Origin: Chitinophaga pinensis
GTDB taxonomy: Bacteria; Bacteroidota; Bacteroidia; Flavobacteriales; Flavobacteriaceae
DNA length: 64,000 bases
Direction of reading: 5' to 3'
NCBI GenBank assembly: GCA_945873505.1
Contig: CAMCDQ010000004.1
Coordinates: 1 to 64,000 of the forward strand
Part shown: positions 29,392-37,450 of the stretch, piece by piece
Layout: every line of letters begins with the position of its first letter
Position numbering within the stretch: position 1 is the stretch's first letter
The notes under the pieces: model-generated
Database searches by the model: none
Seen by the model: the letters and a program-made list of their open reading frames with translations, nothing else
Told to the model about the DNA's origin: nothing
Position numbers and translations under genes: made by a program

Positions 29392-30528
29392 GAAGTTTAG
29401 TTTCATTCCCTCCGAAACCGAATTCCCTCCATCGCTTACAACTACGGTTTTTGGTTTTAATCCTCCTAAAATTTCAGTAAAATTTTCAGAAGTTTTTCCT
29501 ACTTTCACAATCACTTTTTTAGCAATTCCCGTTTTGTCTTTAATTGAAGTTGCCTCAAATACAAATTGGTCGCCATTACCATCTACTTGAATCACATTAG
29601 AAGGAACTACAACCGCATTCGAATTGGTGTAATCTATAATTTTAAGTTTTGCTACTTGGTTTGGACGTAATAAATTTTCAGAATTTGGAACGGAAACTTC
29701 AATCCCAAAACTTCTATTATTAGGATTGATATTATTAGCTACTTGACGAATTTTGCCAACATATGTTTTTCCTAAAGATGCCAAATATACATTGACAACC
29801 GTACCCACTTTTAATTTTCCAATATAACTTTCTGGAACCGCTGTAGAAACAAACATATTATTCAAATTCACAATTCGAATCAATCCCTGTCCTGGCCCAA
29901 CTACTTGTCCTTTTTCTGTAATTAATTCGTCAATTACTCCTGAAAATGGGGCAATAATTCTTGTTTTTCCCAATTGCGCTTTCATTTGTGAAACTGCTTT
30001 TTGTTGGCTTATCATATTGGTTTGCGCTTGCAAATATTGAATTTCAGAACCAATTTTTTGATCCCATAAACGCTTTTGTCTTTCAAAAGTTGTTTTTGCC
30101 AATGCCATCTGCGTTTCCATTTGCGCCAATTGCTGACTCAATCCACCATCGTCAATAGTTCCAAGAAGCTGTCCTTTGCTCACTTTTTGTCCTGCAATTA
30201 CATTTAAAGTATTTAAAATTCCAGCGAATTGAGGATAAATAATGAGATTTTCTTTGGTGTCTACATTTCCTTGTACTTCTAAATAATGACTGAAAACAGT
30301 GTCTTTCACCACCGAAACAGAAACCAACGCTTCTTCCGATTTTTTAATATCTAAAAGGGCAATAGCATCGTCTAATTTAGTTAATTGGGTTTGCAATTCT
30401 GCTCTTTTTGCTTTTATAGAAACCAAGTTTTTCGAAGCGATTAAAGAATCGATATTGGCGTTTTCTTCTTTCTTTCCACAAGAAAATAGTAGAATTGATA
30501 ATGTTGCGATTAAAATTATTTTTTTCAT
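29389..30528 (-). CDS. RND efflux periplasmic adaptor (membrane fusion lipoprotein)
   Basis: A 379-residue protein with lipoprotein signal (LSILLFSCGKKE, lipid on the Cys near residue 17). Order of parts: N-terminal coiled segment, lipoyl half-motifs (GNVDTKENLIIYPQFAGIL, AGQKVSKGQLLGTIDDG), alpha-hairpin (~125-185), second lipoyl half (TRIIAPFSGVIDELITEKGQVVGPG) and beta-barrel. It bridges the RND pump and the TolC channel. It sits between their genes; the stop codon lies in a dispersed repeat. Confidence 0.92.
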   Translation of the reverse strand: MKKIILIATLSILLFSCGKKEENANIDSLIASKNLVSIKAKRAELQTQLTKLDDAIALLDIKKSEEALVSVSVVKDTVFSHYLEVQGNVDTKENLIIYPQFAGILNTLNVIAGQKVSKGQLLGTIDDGGLSQQLAQMETQMALAKTTFERQKRLWDQKIGSEIQYLQAQTNMISQQKAVSQMKAQLGKTRIIAPFSGVIDELITEKGQVVGPGQGLIRIVNLNNMFVSTAVPESYIGKLKVGTVVNVYLASLGKTYVGKIRQVANNINPNNRSFGIEVSVPNSENLLRPNQVAKLKIIDYTNSNAVVVPSNVIQVDGNGDQFVFEATSIKDKTGIAKKVIVKVGKTSENFTEILGGLKPKTVVVSDGGNSVSEGMKLNF

Positions 30529-30549
30529 TTTTGAGTTTATTATTGTTTG

Positions 30550-31890
30550 TTATTTTTTATTTATTACTTTTTCTAAACTTGCTTTTTTATTGATAATATT
30601 CACCATCGACTGCAAATAATTTTGTTGCGCTGCATACAATTGGCGTTGTGCCTCACTAAAATCAAAGCTTGACGACAATCCTTCTGTGAATTTTATTTGT
30701 TGTTTTTTCTCAATTCGTTCCGCCAAATTCAAATTGGTTTTAGCTGTTGCAAATTCCTCGATACTGAATTCATATTCACTTTTGGCATTTGCATAATATA
30801 ATTTTAATTTTTGTTCTGTTTCCGTCAGTTGCGTTTTCGCTTTTTCGAAAGCAATTTTTGCCTGTTGCGTTCTAGCACTTCTTGCTAAGCTACTAAAAAT
30901 TGGTACGTCTAAACTTACGCCCATATTCGAATAATTCAGCCATTTTTGATTGCTCGTAAAAAACTGAAATTGATTTCCAAAGGCATTATAACCCACATTT
31001 ACATTTGCAGATAACGACGGTAGCGCTTTTGTTCTTTGCAACTTATATTCTAATTGGCGTTGCTCCTGAAAATTCAAAGCCATTTGATAATTTACGTTTT
31101 GCGACGGGGTAAATTCTCCTTGAGAAAAAGAGGCGTCTAAATTGTTTATCGTCAAAGTATCTAATTTGTCTGTAAGTTTTAAATCATCGGTAATGGCAAT
31201 TCCCAAAGTAATTTTGAGCATTTTAGCAGCAATTTCTCGCAATCTTTTAACATTATTCAAATTACTATTTACAGATGAAAGTGTAATTTGAAGTTGCTCA
31301 ACATTTTCTTCTTCTATCAAACCATTTTTGAAAGTTTCCCGGGTGTCAAACAAAGTTTTCTCTAAAATAACTTTGTTTTTCTCTAAAATTAAGATGCTTT
31401 CTTCTGCCAATAAAACATTTCCATAAGCGTTGATAACCATTTCTTTAATTTCAACATCTGTTTTTTGTTTGGCATTTTCATAAAATTTCAAATAGGTTTT
31501 TGATGCTTGTAAGGCAACAATATACGAGCCGTCAAAAATCAATTGACTTAATGTAGTTCGGGCATTCATATTGTGTTTTGTTCCAAAAGCCACTTCTGCA
31601 AATTCACCTAGATTTCCTCCAAAAAATTGAGCTGGAATAAGTGATTTTTGCAATTCAAAATTGTTTTGATAATCTAAACTTGCATTAATTTGTGGCAAAC
31701 CCATTGCAGTTGTTTCCCACTTTTTACTTTTTGCTGAAGCAATATCACGGGTTGCATTTATTGCCGAATAATTATTGCTTAAAGCATAATTAATTGCTTC
31801 TTCAAGGTTAAAAGAAAAACTTTTTAGTTTTTCTTGCGATTTTGCCGTGATTGCAAAAGATAATAAGGTAATCAAGATTACTTTTTTCAT
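30550..31890 (-). CDS. TolC-family outer-membrane efflux channel
   Basis: A 446-residue protein with signal peptide (cut near TAKSQ). Two repeated long helical hairpins are broken by outer-membrane strands, as in TolC; the N-terminal FSFNLEEAINYALSNN and the later GFQ-like YQMALNFQEQR segments fit. Its ATG overlaps the TetR gene's TAA by one base (TAATG), giving translational coupling to the regulator. Confidence 0.9.
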   Translation of the reverse strand: MKKVILITLLSFAITAKSQEKLKSFSFNLEEAINYALSNNYSAINATRDIASAKSKKWETTAMGLPQINASLDYQNNFELQKSLIPAQFFGGNLGEFAEVAFGTKHNMNARTTLSQLIFDGSYIVALQASKTYLKFYENAKQKTDVEIKEMVINAYGNVLLAEESILILEKNKVILEKTLFDTRETFKNGLIEEENVEQLQITLSSVNSNLNNVKRLREIAAKMLKITLGIAITDDLKLTDKLDTLTINNLDASFSQGEFTPSQNVNYQMALNFQEQRQLEYKLQRTKALPSLSANVNVGYNAFGNQFQFFTSNQKWLNYSNMGVSLDVPIFSSLARSARTQQAKIAFEKAKTQLTETEQKLKLYYANAKSEYEFSIEEFATAKTNLNLAERIEKKQQIKFTEGLSSSFDFSEAQRQLYAAQQNYLQSMVNIINKKASLEKVINKK

Positions 31891-32486
31891 TATTGTTCAA
31901 TGTTCATTAATTGTTTTTCTAATTCTGTAATTCCCGCTGGCGTTGCAATTGCTCGTGTATGGTATTCTAATATTTCTAATTCTAATTGCTGCCCCTCTTT
32001 TTCGGAACTTGTTTGTTCTTTAATGCTAAAAATCAAAATATAGTAAAATCGGACATACGTTTCGACCGAAATTCCTTTTCGATACAAACCTTGTGAAATT
32101 CCATATTCCATATTTTGTTTGAAAACCGTATTGCATTCATTGATTTCTCTTGCAATTACCTTCTCGTAGATTTCAGGATAATGTTTTTTTAATTGATAAA
32201 TAGGTGACGTATCCGACGATTTAAACATTTCCCTGAACATCTTTCTGATTTCGAAATTTTCTTCAATGGCATTGTGTTTTTTAGCAACGATATCGCTAAT
32301 AATTTTATGAACTTGAGAATGAAGAGCTGACGTACTTTCCTCAATTAAAATTTCTTTATTGCAAAAAAACTTGTAAATTGTTTTTTTTGAAATAGACATT
32401 TCCCCAGCAATATCATCCATTGTGACACTTTTGAAACCAAGTTTCAAAAATAAATCACTTGCTTTTGATATGATTTTATCTTTCAT
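31890..32486 (-). CDS. TetR/AcrR-family transcriptional regulator
   Basis: A 198-residue repressor type protein. The N-terminal helix-turn-helix (~5-50) reads ISKASDLFLKLGFKSVTMDDIA and MSISKKTIYKFFCNKEIL. The remaining ~145 residues are the ligand-binding domain. It is the first gene of the efflux operon and probably represses it and itself through the inverted repeat placed within its promoter (32527-32554). Confidence 0.9.
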   Translation of the reverse strand: MKDKIISKASDLFLKLGFKSVTMDDIAGEMSISKKTIYKFFCNKEILIEESTSALHSQVHKIISDIVAKKHNAIEENFEIRKMFREMFKSSDTSPIYQLKKHYPEIYEKVIAREINECNTVFKQNMEYGISQGLYRKGISVETYVRFYYILIFSIKEQTSSEKEGQQLELEILEYHTRAIATPAGITELEKQLMNIEQ

Positions 32487-32514
32487 TTTTAAGATTAAAA
32501 GGGTTAATTTTGTG

Positions 32515-32545
32515 CAAATTTACAATGGAAACTTTGAATACCAAA
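32515..32545 (-). promoter_or_regulatory. Promoter of the tetR-efflux operon
   Basis: Minus-strand -7 element TAAATTTG (32522-32515) lies exactly 19 bp from a -33 element TTTG (32545-32542), the consensus arrangement for Bacteroidota housekeeping promoters. Confidence 0.7.
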
Positions 32546-32554
32546 ACAGTTTCC
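32527..32554. promoter_or_regulatory. Candidate TetR operator in the promoter spacer
   Basis: GGAAACT and AGTTTCC form a perfect 7-bp inverted pair separated by 14 bp, placed between and across the -33 and -7 elements. A repressor bound here would block the promoter, so autoregulation is a natural inference. Confidence 0.5.
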
Positions 32555-32583
32555 AAAGTATTTACAATTAATTAACATTTGAG

Positions 32584-32604
32584 AAAGTTTCAAGTTCAAA
32601 CTTT
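32584..32604. promoter_or_regulatory. Second inverted repeat in the tetR / polyprenyl synthase gap
   Basis: AAAGTTT-caagttc-AAACTTT, perfect 7-bp arms. It could be another operator or belong to the divergent polyprenyl synthase gene. Confidence 0.3.
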
Positions 32605-32676
32605 TTTGAGTTTCTTTGTAAAACGCAAAGATTTTAAAGAAACCTCTTTTCAATCTAAACCTATAAAAAAAGAATA

Positions 32677-33651
32677 ATGCATTCTATTTATCAGTATCAA
32701 GAATTTATTTCCGACTATTTGCAATCGCAATATGAAACCAAAGAGCCTAAAAATCTGTATGATCCAATTCATTATATATTAGGACTTGGCGGAAAAAGAA
32801 TGCGCCCCGTTTTAACATTGATGAGTGCCGAAGTTTTTGATGCAGACTATAAAAAAGCAATGCCAGCGGCACTTGCCGTTGAAGTTTTTCATAATTTTTC
32901 ACTCATTCACGATGATATTATGGATGATGCGCCCTTGAGAAGAGGCAATGAAACGGTTCACGAAAAATGGGATATTAATACCGGAATTCTTTCAGGCGAT
33001 GCAATGTTGATTTTGGCGTATCAATATTTTGAAAAATACGAGCCAACGGTTTTTAGAGATTTAGCAAAGTTATTTAGCAAAACGGCATTGGAAGTTTGCG
33101 AAGGACAACAGTGGGATGTAGATTTTGAAACTCGTGATGATGTTTCCATTGCCGATTATTTAAAAATGATAGAATACAAAACGGCGGTTCTTGTTGCTGC
33201 GGCAATGAAAATGGGTGCTATAATTGCTGCAACTTCTGAAGAAAATGCCAATTTAATTTATGATTTTGGTTTGAATTTAGGTTTGGCATTTCAATTACAA
33301 GATGATTATTTAGATGCATTTGGAAATCCAGAAACTTTCGGAAAACAAGTTGGCGGCGATATTATAGAAAACAAAAAAACCTATTTGTATCTTAAAGCAC
33401 ATGAATTTGCGTCTGTGAAACAAGCCGAACAATTGGCGCATTTATTTTCGATACATCCAGAAGATAATTCTGAAAAGATACATTCGGTGAAAGAGATATT
33501 TTTGGCAACTGGAGCGGCATTTGAAACTAAAAAAGCAATTCAAGAGTTTACTTTAAAAGCATTTGAAACGCTACAAAAAATTAGCATTGATAATGAAAAG
33601 AAGAAAATGTTACAATCCTTTGGGGAAAATTTAATGGGTAGAAAAGTTTAA
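32677..33651 (+). CDS. Polyprenyl (all-trans) diphosphate synthase
   Basis: A 324-residue isoprenyl chain elongase. The first aspartate-rich motif is DDIMDDAPLRR (~86-96) and the second is DDYLD (~206-210). Other family marks are GGKRMRP near 47 and GDAMLI. The product feeds quinone side chains or other long prenyl chains; chain length cannot be read with certainty. The next gene follows after 6 bp. Confidence 0.88.
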   Translation: MHSIYQYQEFISDYLQSQYETKEPKNLYDPIHYILGLGGKRMRPVLTLMSAEVFDADYKKAMPAALAVEVFHNFSLIHDDIMDDAPLRRGNETVHEKWDINTGILSGDAMLILAYQYFEKYEPTVFRDLAKLFSKTALEVCEGQQWDVDFETRDDVSIADYLKMIEYKTAVLVAAAMKMGAIIAATSEENANLIYDFGLNLGLAFQLQDDYLDAFGNPETFGKQVGGDIIENKKTYLYLKAHEFASVKQAEQLAHLFSIHPEDNSEKIHSVKEIFLATGAAFETKKAIQEFTLKAFETLQKISIDNEKKKMLQSFGENLMGRKV

Positions 33652-33657
33652 TTTAGA

Positions 33658-34020
33658 ATGGATTCAAAAACATTTATTGCGCCCATAAATACCGATTTAT
33701 TGCTGAACGAGGCTTCAAAAGACAATTTATATTTGAAATTAATTGAACAAATCAATAAAGATTTCAATTTGGCAAACGAGTCGATTGATTTTCCAATTTC
33801 AATTGAACCCAAAGAATTAAAAGCACAACTACACGAAAAAATATATCGATTAATTCAATACAAATTCGCAGAATACCTCAATTTACTTTATATAATTGAT
33901 GTTCCCGAAGACCAAATTAAAAAATTAGACGGCTCCGATTTAGTAATTTTAGCCGAAGAAGTTGCTTTTTTAATTTTAAAAAGAGAATGGATGAAAGTAT
34001 GGTTTCGGAATAAGTATTAG
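33658..34020 (+). CDS. Conserved hypothetical protein, 120 aa
   Basis: No family recognised. A soluble acidic protein without a signal peptide; visible features are a predicted helical core (ELKAQLHEKIYRLIQYKFAEYL) and a C-terminal AEEVAFLILKREWMKVWFR. It lies 6 bp downstream of the polyprenyl synthase and is probably cotranscribed. It is convergent with the deoxynucleoside kinase with 1 bp between the stops. Confidence 0.6.
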   Translation: MDSKTFIAPINTDLLLNEASKDNLYLKLIEQINKDFNLANESIDFPISIEPKELKAQLHEKIYRLIQYKFAEYLNLLYIIDVPEDQIKKLDGSDLVILAEEVAFLILKREWMKVWFRNKY

Positions 34021-34021
34021 A

Positions 34022-34636
34022 CTAAAATAATCCATTCAATTCAGCGTCAATTTTATTGATAATTATTCCCAGATCTTCAGGATTATTAACGAAATCAATA
34101 TTGTCAACGTCGATTATCAATAGCTTTCCTTTTGAATAAGAAGTAACCCAAGCTTCGTATCTTTCGTTCAAACGATTCAAATAATCAATAGAAATGGTAT
34201 TTTCATATTCACGTCCTCGTTTGTGAATTTGAGAAACTAAATTTGGTATAGAACTTCTCAAATAAATCAGCATATCTGGTGGCGCTACCAATCCTTCCAT
34301 TAAATCAAAAAGCGAACTGTAGTTCTGAAAATCACGATTGGTCATCAATCCCATAGCGTGAAGATTGGGCGCAAAAATATGTGCATCTTCATATATTGTT
34401 CTGTCTTGAATGATCTTTTTACCGCTTTCACGGATTTGTAAAACCTGTCTAAAGCGACTATTTAGGAAATATATTTGTAAATTAAACGACCAACGTTCCA
34501 TTTGGTGGTAAAAATCATCTAAATACGGATTGTCAACTACATCTTCAAAATGAGCTTCCCATTTGAAATGCTTCGCTAACAAGCGCGTTAATGATGTTTT
34601 TCCAGCTCCGATATTCCCTGCTATAGCTATGTGCAT
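34022..34636 (-). CDS. Deoxynucleoside kinase
   Basis: Phosphorylates deoxynucleosides for salvage. The 204 residues have the P-loop GNIGAGKTSL (~7-16), substrate segment FEDVVDNPYLDDFY, the DR(S/T) motif as IIQDRTIYEDAHIF, and the lid RGREYENTISIDYL. This matches the dGK/dAK/dCK-like family of Bacteroidota. The preferred base is not clear. It starts at the last base of the stop of the upstream gene. Confidence 0.88.
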   Translation of the reverse strand: MHIAIAGNIGAGKTSLTRLLAKHFKWEAHFEDVVDNPYLDDFYHQMERWSFNLQIYFLNSRFRQVLQIRESGKKIIQDRTIYEDAHIFAPNLHAMGLMTNRDFQNYSSLFDLMEGLVAPPDMLIYLRSSIPNLVSQIHKRGREYENTISIDYLNRLNERYEAWVTSYSKGKLLIIDVDNIDFVNNPEDLGIIINKIDAELNGLF

Positions 34637-35427
34637 TATGGTGTTGTTATTTTATAATTCTTAATTTGTCGATTTGTAAAAATAGATAAAAATTGGTCTT
34701 TGTATGAGAAAAATTCAAAGCTTTTATTAACATTTTGAACTTCTTCGGTTGTATTTAATTTAAAGTCTTGAAAATACAAGTGTTCCCCTTTTGAAAAAAG
34801 TATCAATTCTGGATTTAGTATTTGAATTTTATCAAAATCAGCTACTTTTCTGAGTAAGGTGATTTTTCCGTAAATATCACACGAAAACCAATTTAGGTTG
34901 TCGTCAATCCATTGAAAAGTATTGAAATCAGATTCGTAATATTTGAAGTTTCCTTGAAATGAAGTAGTGATGGATTTGAAAGCGCCATTTGAATAATTAT
35001 ACAAACCTAGTTTCTGTGATAAAGTGTCGAAAACCCAAAGCTTATTTTGAGATGCAATTCCAATAGCAGCAGCAATTATAGAACTATTTTCATTAGAAAA
35101 ATTGATTTTTTGAATCTCATTCAATTGGTTGTCTAATAAAATCACGGAATTAAAATCCTCGTAAAAAAGAATAATTTTCAATGGATTTTGCAAATCAATT
35201 TTCGTGATTTTTCCCAACGAAAGGTTTTTGTATTGCCATAATTGCGACTTGTTTTTCTTGAAAAAGACATTGTTTTCTATGTAATATAAATTGGATAAAA
35301 CATCAATTCCAATAAAAGTACTTCCAGAAATGGATTGACTTGAAACCAACGAAGCGTTTTTTATTTGCCCTTGAGCGGAACAAATAAAAAAGAGTAAAAA
35401 ACCAAATAGCTGGAGCTGTTTTTTCAT
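34636..35427 (-). CDS. Secreted hypothetical protein, possibly beta-propeller-like
   Basis: A 263-residue protein with signal peptide (MKKQLQLFGFLLFFICSAQG). It is rich in short beta strands with alternating aromatic residues and repeated LY / WVFD / LYFQD blocks, resembling a single-chain propeller, but no named family is recognised. Coupled to the deoxynucleoside kinase gene by a 1-bp overlap. Function unknown. Confidence 0.6.
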   Translation of the reverse strand: MKKQLQLFGFLLFFICSAQGQIKNASLVSSQSISGSTFIGIDVLSNLYYIENNVFFKKNKSQLWQYKNLSLGKITKIDLQNPLKIILFYEDFNSVILLDNQLNEIQKINFSNENSSIIAAAIGIASQNKLWVFDTLSQKLGLYNYSNGAFKSITTSFQGNFKYYESDFNTFQWIDDNLNWFSCDIYGKITLLRKVADFDKIQILNPELILFSKGEHLYFQDFKLNTTEEVQNVNKSFEFFSYKDQFLSIFTNRQIKNYKITTP

Positions 35428-35596
35428 GAACAGCTAAATTACGATTAAACTTTTTACATGTGATAATTTCAACATTATATTTTAACAAAATATTTGTAAC
35501 ACTTATTCACTTAATTCGTCATATTTGCAACCGTATAATTACTATTTTATTGAAATTTAGTAAAAAGTTTAACAAACAATATAATTAAATCAAATT

Positions 35597-36511
35597 ATGT
35601 TAAGAAAAATCATTTTATCAGTAGCGTTTAGCGCAGTTTCTTTTTTACAAATGCAAGCGCAAGAATTTCAAGGAATGGCAGTTTATGAATCAAAAACAAG
35701 CACTTCAGATTTTAAAACGCGAATGGAAGGAAACAAGGATATGACACCCGACATGCAAAAAATGATTGAAGAACGAATGAAAAAAATGTTTGAAAAAACC
35801 TTTATTCTGAACTTCAATAAATCGGCTTCCATTTATAAAGAAGAAGAAAAATTAGATGCGCCAGGTCAAGGTGGTGGCGGAATGAGAATAATGAGCTCGA
35901 TGATGGGCGGTGGCGGAACAAATTATAAAAATGTGAAACAAAAAACATATTCTGTTGACAAAGAGTTTATGGGAAAAGAATTTTTAATAAAAGATTCCTT
36001 ACCAAATTATGCTTGGAAAATGGAAAGTGAAACCAAATTAATTGGCGGATACACTTGTTTCAAAGCAACTGCGGTGCGTCCAGTAAGTCAATCTGATTTT
36101 AGAAATTTTAGATCTAAAAGAGAGGAACCGAAAAAAGAAGATGCAAAAGCAGAAACTGTTAAAACCGAAGGAGAAGCTAAGAAAACCAACTTTATGGACG
36201 ATTTTGAAATGCCAAAAGAAGTTACCATTACGGCTTGGTATTCTCCTGAAATTCCAATTAATCAAGGTCCAGAAAACTATTGGGGATTACCGGGTTTAAT
36301 ATTAGAAGTGAATGACGGGAAAACCATTATTTTGTGTTCTAAAATTGTATTAAATTCTAAAGAAAAAGCTGAAATTAAAGAACCGACCACTGGTAAAGTA
36401 ATTTCTCAAAAAGAATATGATGAAACCGTTGTTAAAAAAATGGAAGAATTCAGACAAATGAATCAAGGTAAAGGTGGAAATGGCGGAATGCAAATGAGAA
36501 TGGGGCGTTAG
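35597..36511 (+). CDS. GLPGLI family protein
   Basis: A 304-residue protein with signal peptide (cut near QMQAQ). The family name motif is visible in YWGLPGLILEVND near residue 233. Other typical parts are KTFILNFNKSASIYKEEEKL and IGGYTCFKA. Two glycine-rich stretches (GQGGGGMR, MMGGGG) and a lysine/glutamate-rich insert are specific to this copy. The family's function is unknown. First of two adjacent paralogs upstream of a large outer-membrane barrel. Confidence 0.88.
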   Translation: MLRKIILSVAFSAVSFLQMQAQEFQGMAVYESKTSTSDFKTRMEGNKDMTPDMQKMIEERMKKMFEKTFILNFNKSASIYKEEEKLDAPGQGGGGMRIMSSMMGGGGTNYKNVKQKTYSVDKEFMGKEFLIKDSLPNYAWKMESETKLIGGYTCFKATAVRPVSQSDFRNFRSKREEPKKEDAKAETVKTEGEAKKTNFMDDFEMPKEVTITAWYSPEIPINQGPENYWGLPGLILEVNDGKTIILCSKIVLNSKEKAEIKEPTTGKVISQKEYDETVVKKMEEFRQMNQGKGGNGGMQMRMGR

Positions 36512-36588
36512 TAATTTATATTTGCTTGTTTCATAAATCAAATATATCTTTCTTAATTGCGTTATTGATTTTAATAAAAATAATAAAA

Positions 36589-37416
36589 ATGAAAAATAGA
36601 TTTAAAAACAGTCTTTTCTTGTTACTTCTATTTGTTAATTTTATTCAAGCGCAAGAATTTCAGGGCAGAGCAATTTATATATCAAAATCACTAAATAATG
36701 TGTTTTTTGATACAAAAGGAATGAGTGAAGAAAAATTAAAAGCATTGAATGAAAAGATTAATAAAATGTTTGAAAAAACCTTTATTTTAAATTTCAACAA
36801 AACAGAATCTATATATCAGCAAGAACAAAAACTTAAAGAAACGGGTTCTCGGGGAAGTACATTTGCATCTGAATTAGAGGGAGAACTCTATAAAAATAGC
36901 CAAACTAAAAAGTATCTTAAAGCCGAAGAATTTGCCAATAAAAATTACATAATTACCGATGTTTTAAAAAACTATAATTGGGATTTAACACAAGAAACAA
37001 AGAAAATTGGGGGTTATACTTGTTACAAAGCGATTTCAATTACAAAAGTTACTAAAAAGGAACTTCAAGAATATGAAGTTGAAAAAGCAAAACAAAGCAA
37101 GAACAAAACAAGCTTTTTTAATTTGGAAAAACCAAAGGACAATAAGATTACTGTTTGGTACAATCCCGAAATTCCAGTTAGCCACGGTCCAAACCAATAT
37201 TGGGGATTGCCAGGATTGATAATGGAAGTGAATGAAAATAATCTAATTATTCTTTGTTCAAAAGTAATACTTAATCCAAAAGACAAAAAAAGCATAAAAG
37301 CACCAAAAAATGGGAAGGTAATTTCTCAAAATGCTTATGATTTGATGGAAGAAAAACAATACAATAAATTAAAGGATGAAAATGGTGTTATTCATTTAGA
37401 TGCAAATTCAAATTAA
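36589..37416 (+). CDS. GLPGLI family protein, second copy
   Basis: The start is set at ATG 36589 (MKNRFKNSLFLLLLFVNFIQAQ), which begins a proper signal peptide; the frame open from 36526 adds an unlikely leader. The mature part starts EFQGRAIYISKS and shares KMFEKTFILNFNK, IGGYTCYKA, YWGLPGLIMEV and ILCSKVIL with the upstream paralog, but lacks its glycine-rich insert. Tandem duplication is evident. Confidence 0.87.
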   Translation: MKNRFKNSLFLLLLFVNFIQAQEFQGRAIYISKSLNNVFFDTKGMSEEKLKALNEKINKMFEKTFILNFNKTESIYQQEQKLKETGSRGSTFASELEGELYKNSQTKKYLKAEEFANKNYIITDVLKNYNWDLTQETKKIGGYTCYKAISITKVTKKELQEYEVEKAKQSKNKTSFFNLEKPKDNKITVWYNPEIPVSHGPNQYWGLPGLIMEVNENNLIILCSKVILNPKDKKSIKAPKNGKVISQNAYDLMEEKQYNKLKDENGVIHLDANSN

Positions 37417-37450
37417 CTTCAAATTATCACCGCAAACAAAATAAAATTCA

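Noticed and set aside
36526..36588. Earlier start of the second GLPGLI gene
   Set aside because: The leader would put a second hydrophobic stretch before a complete signal peptide; ATG 36589 gives the normal form.
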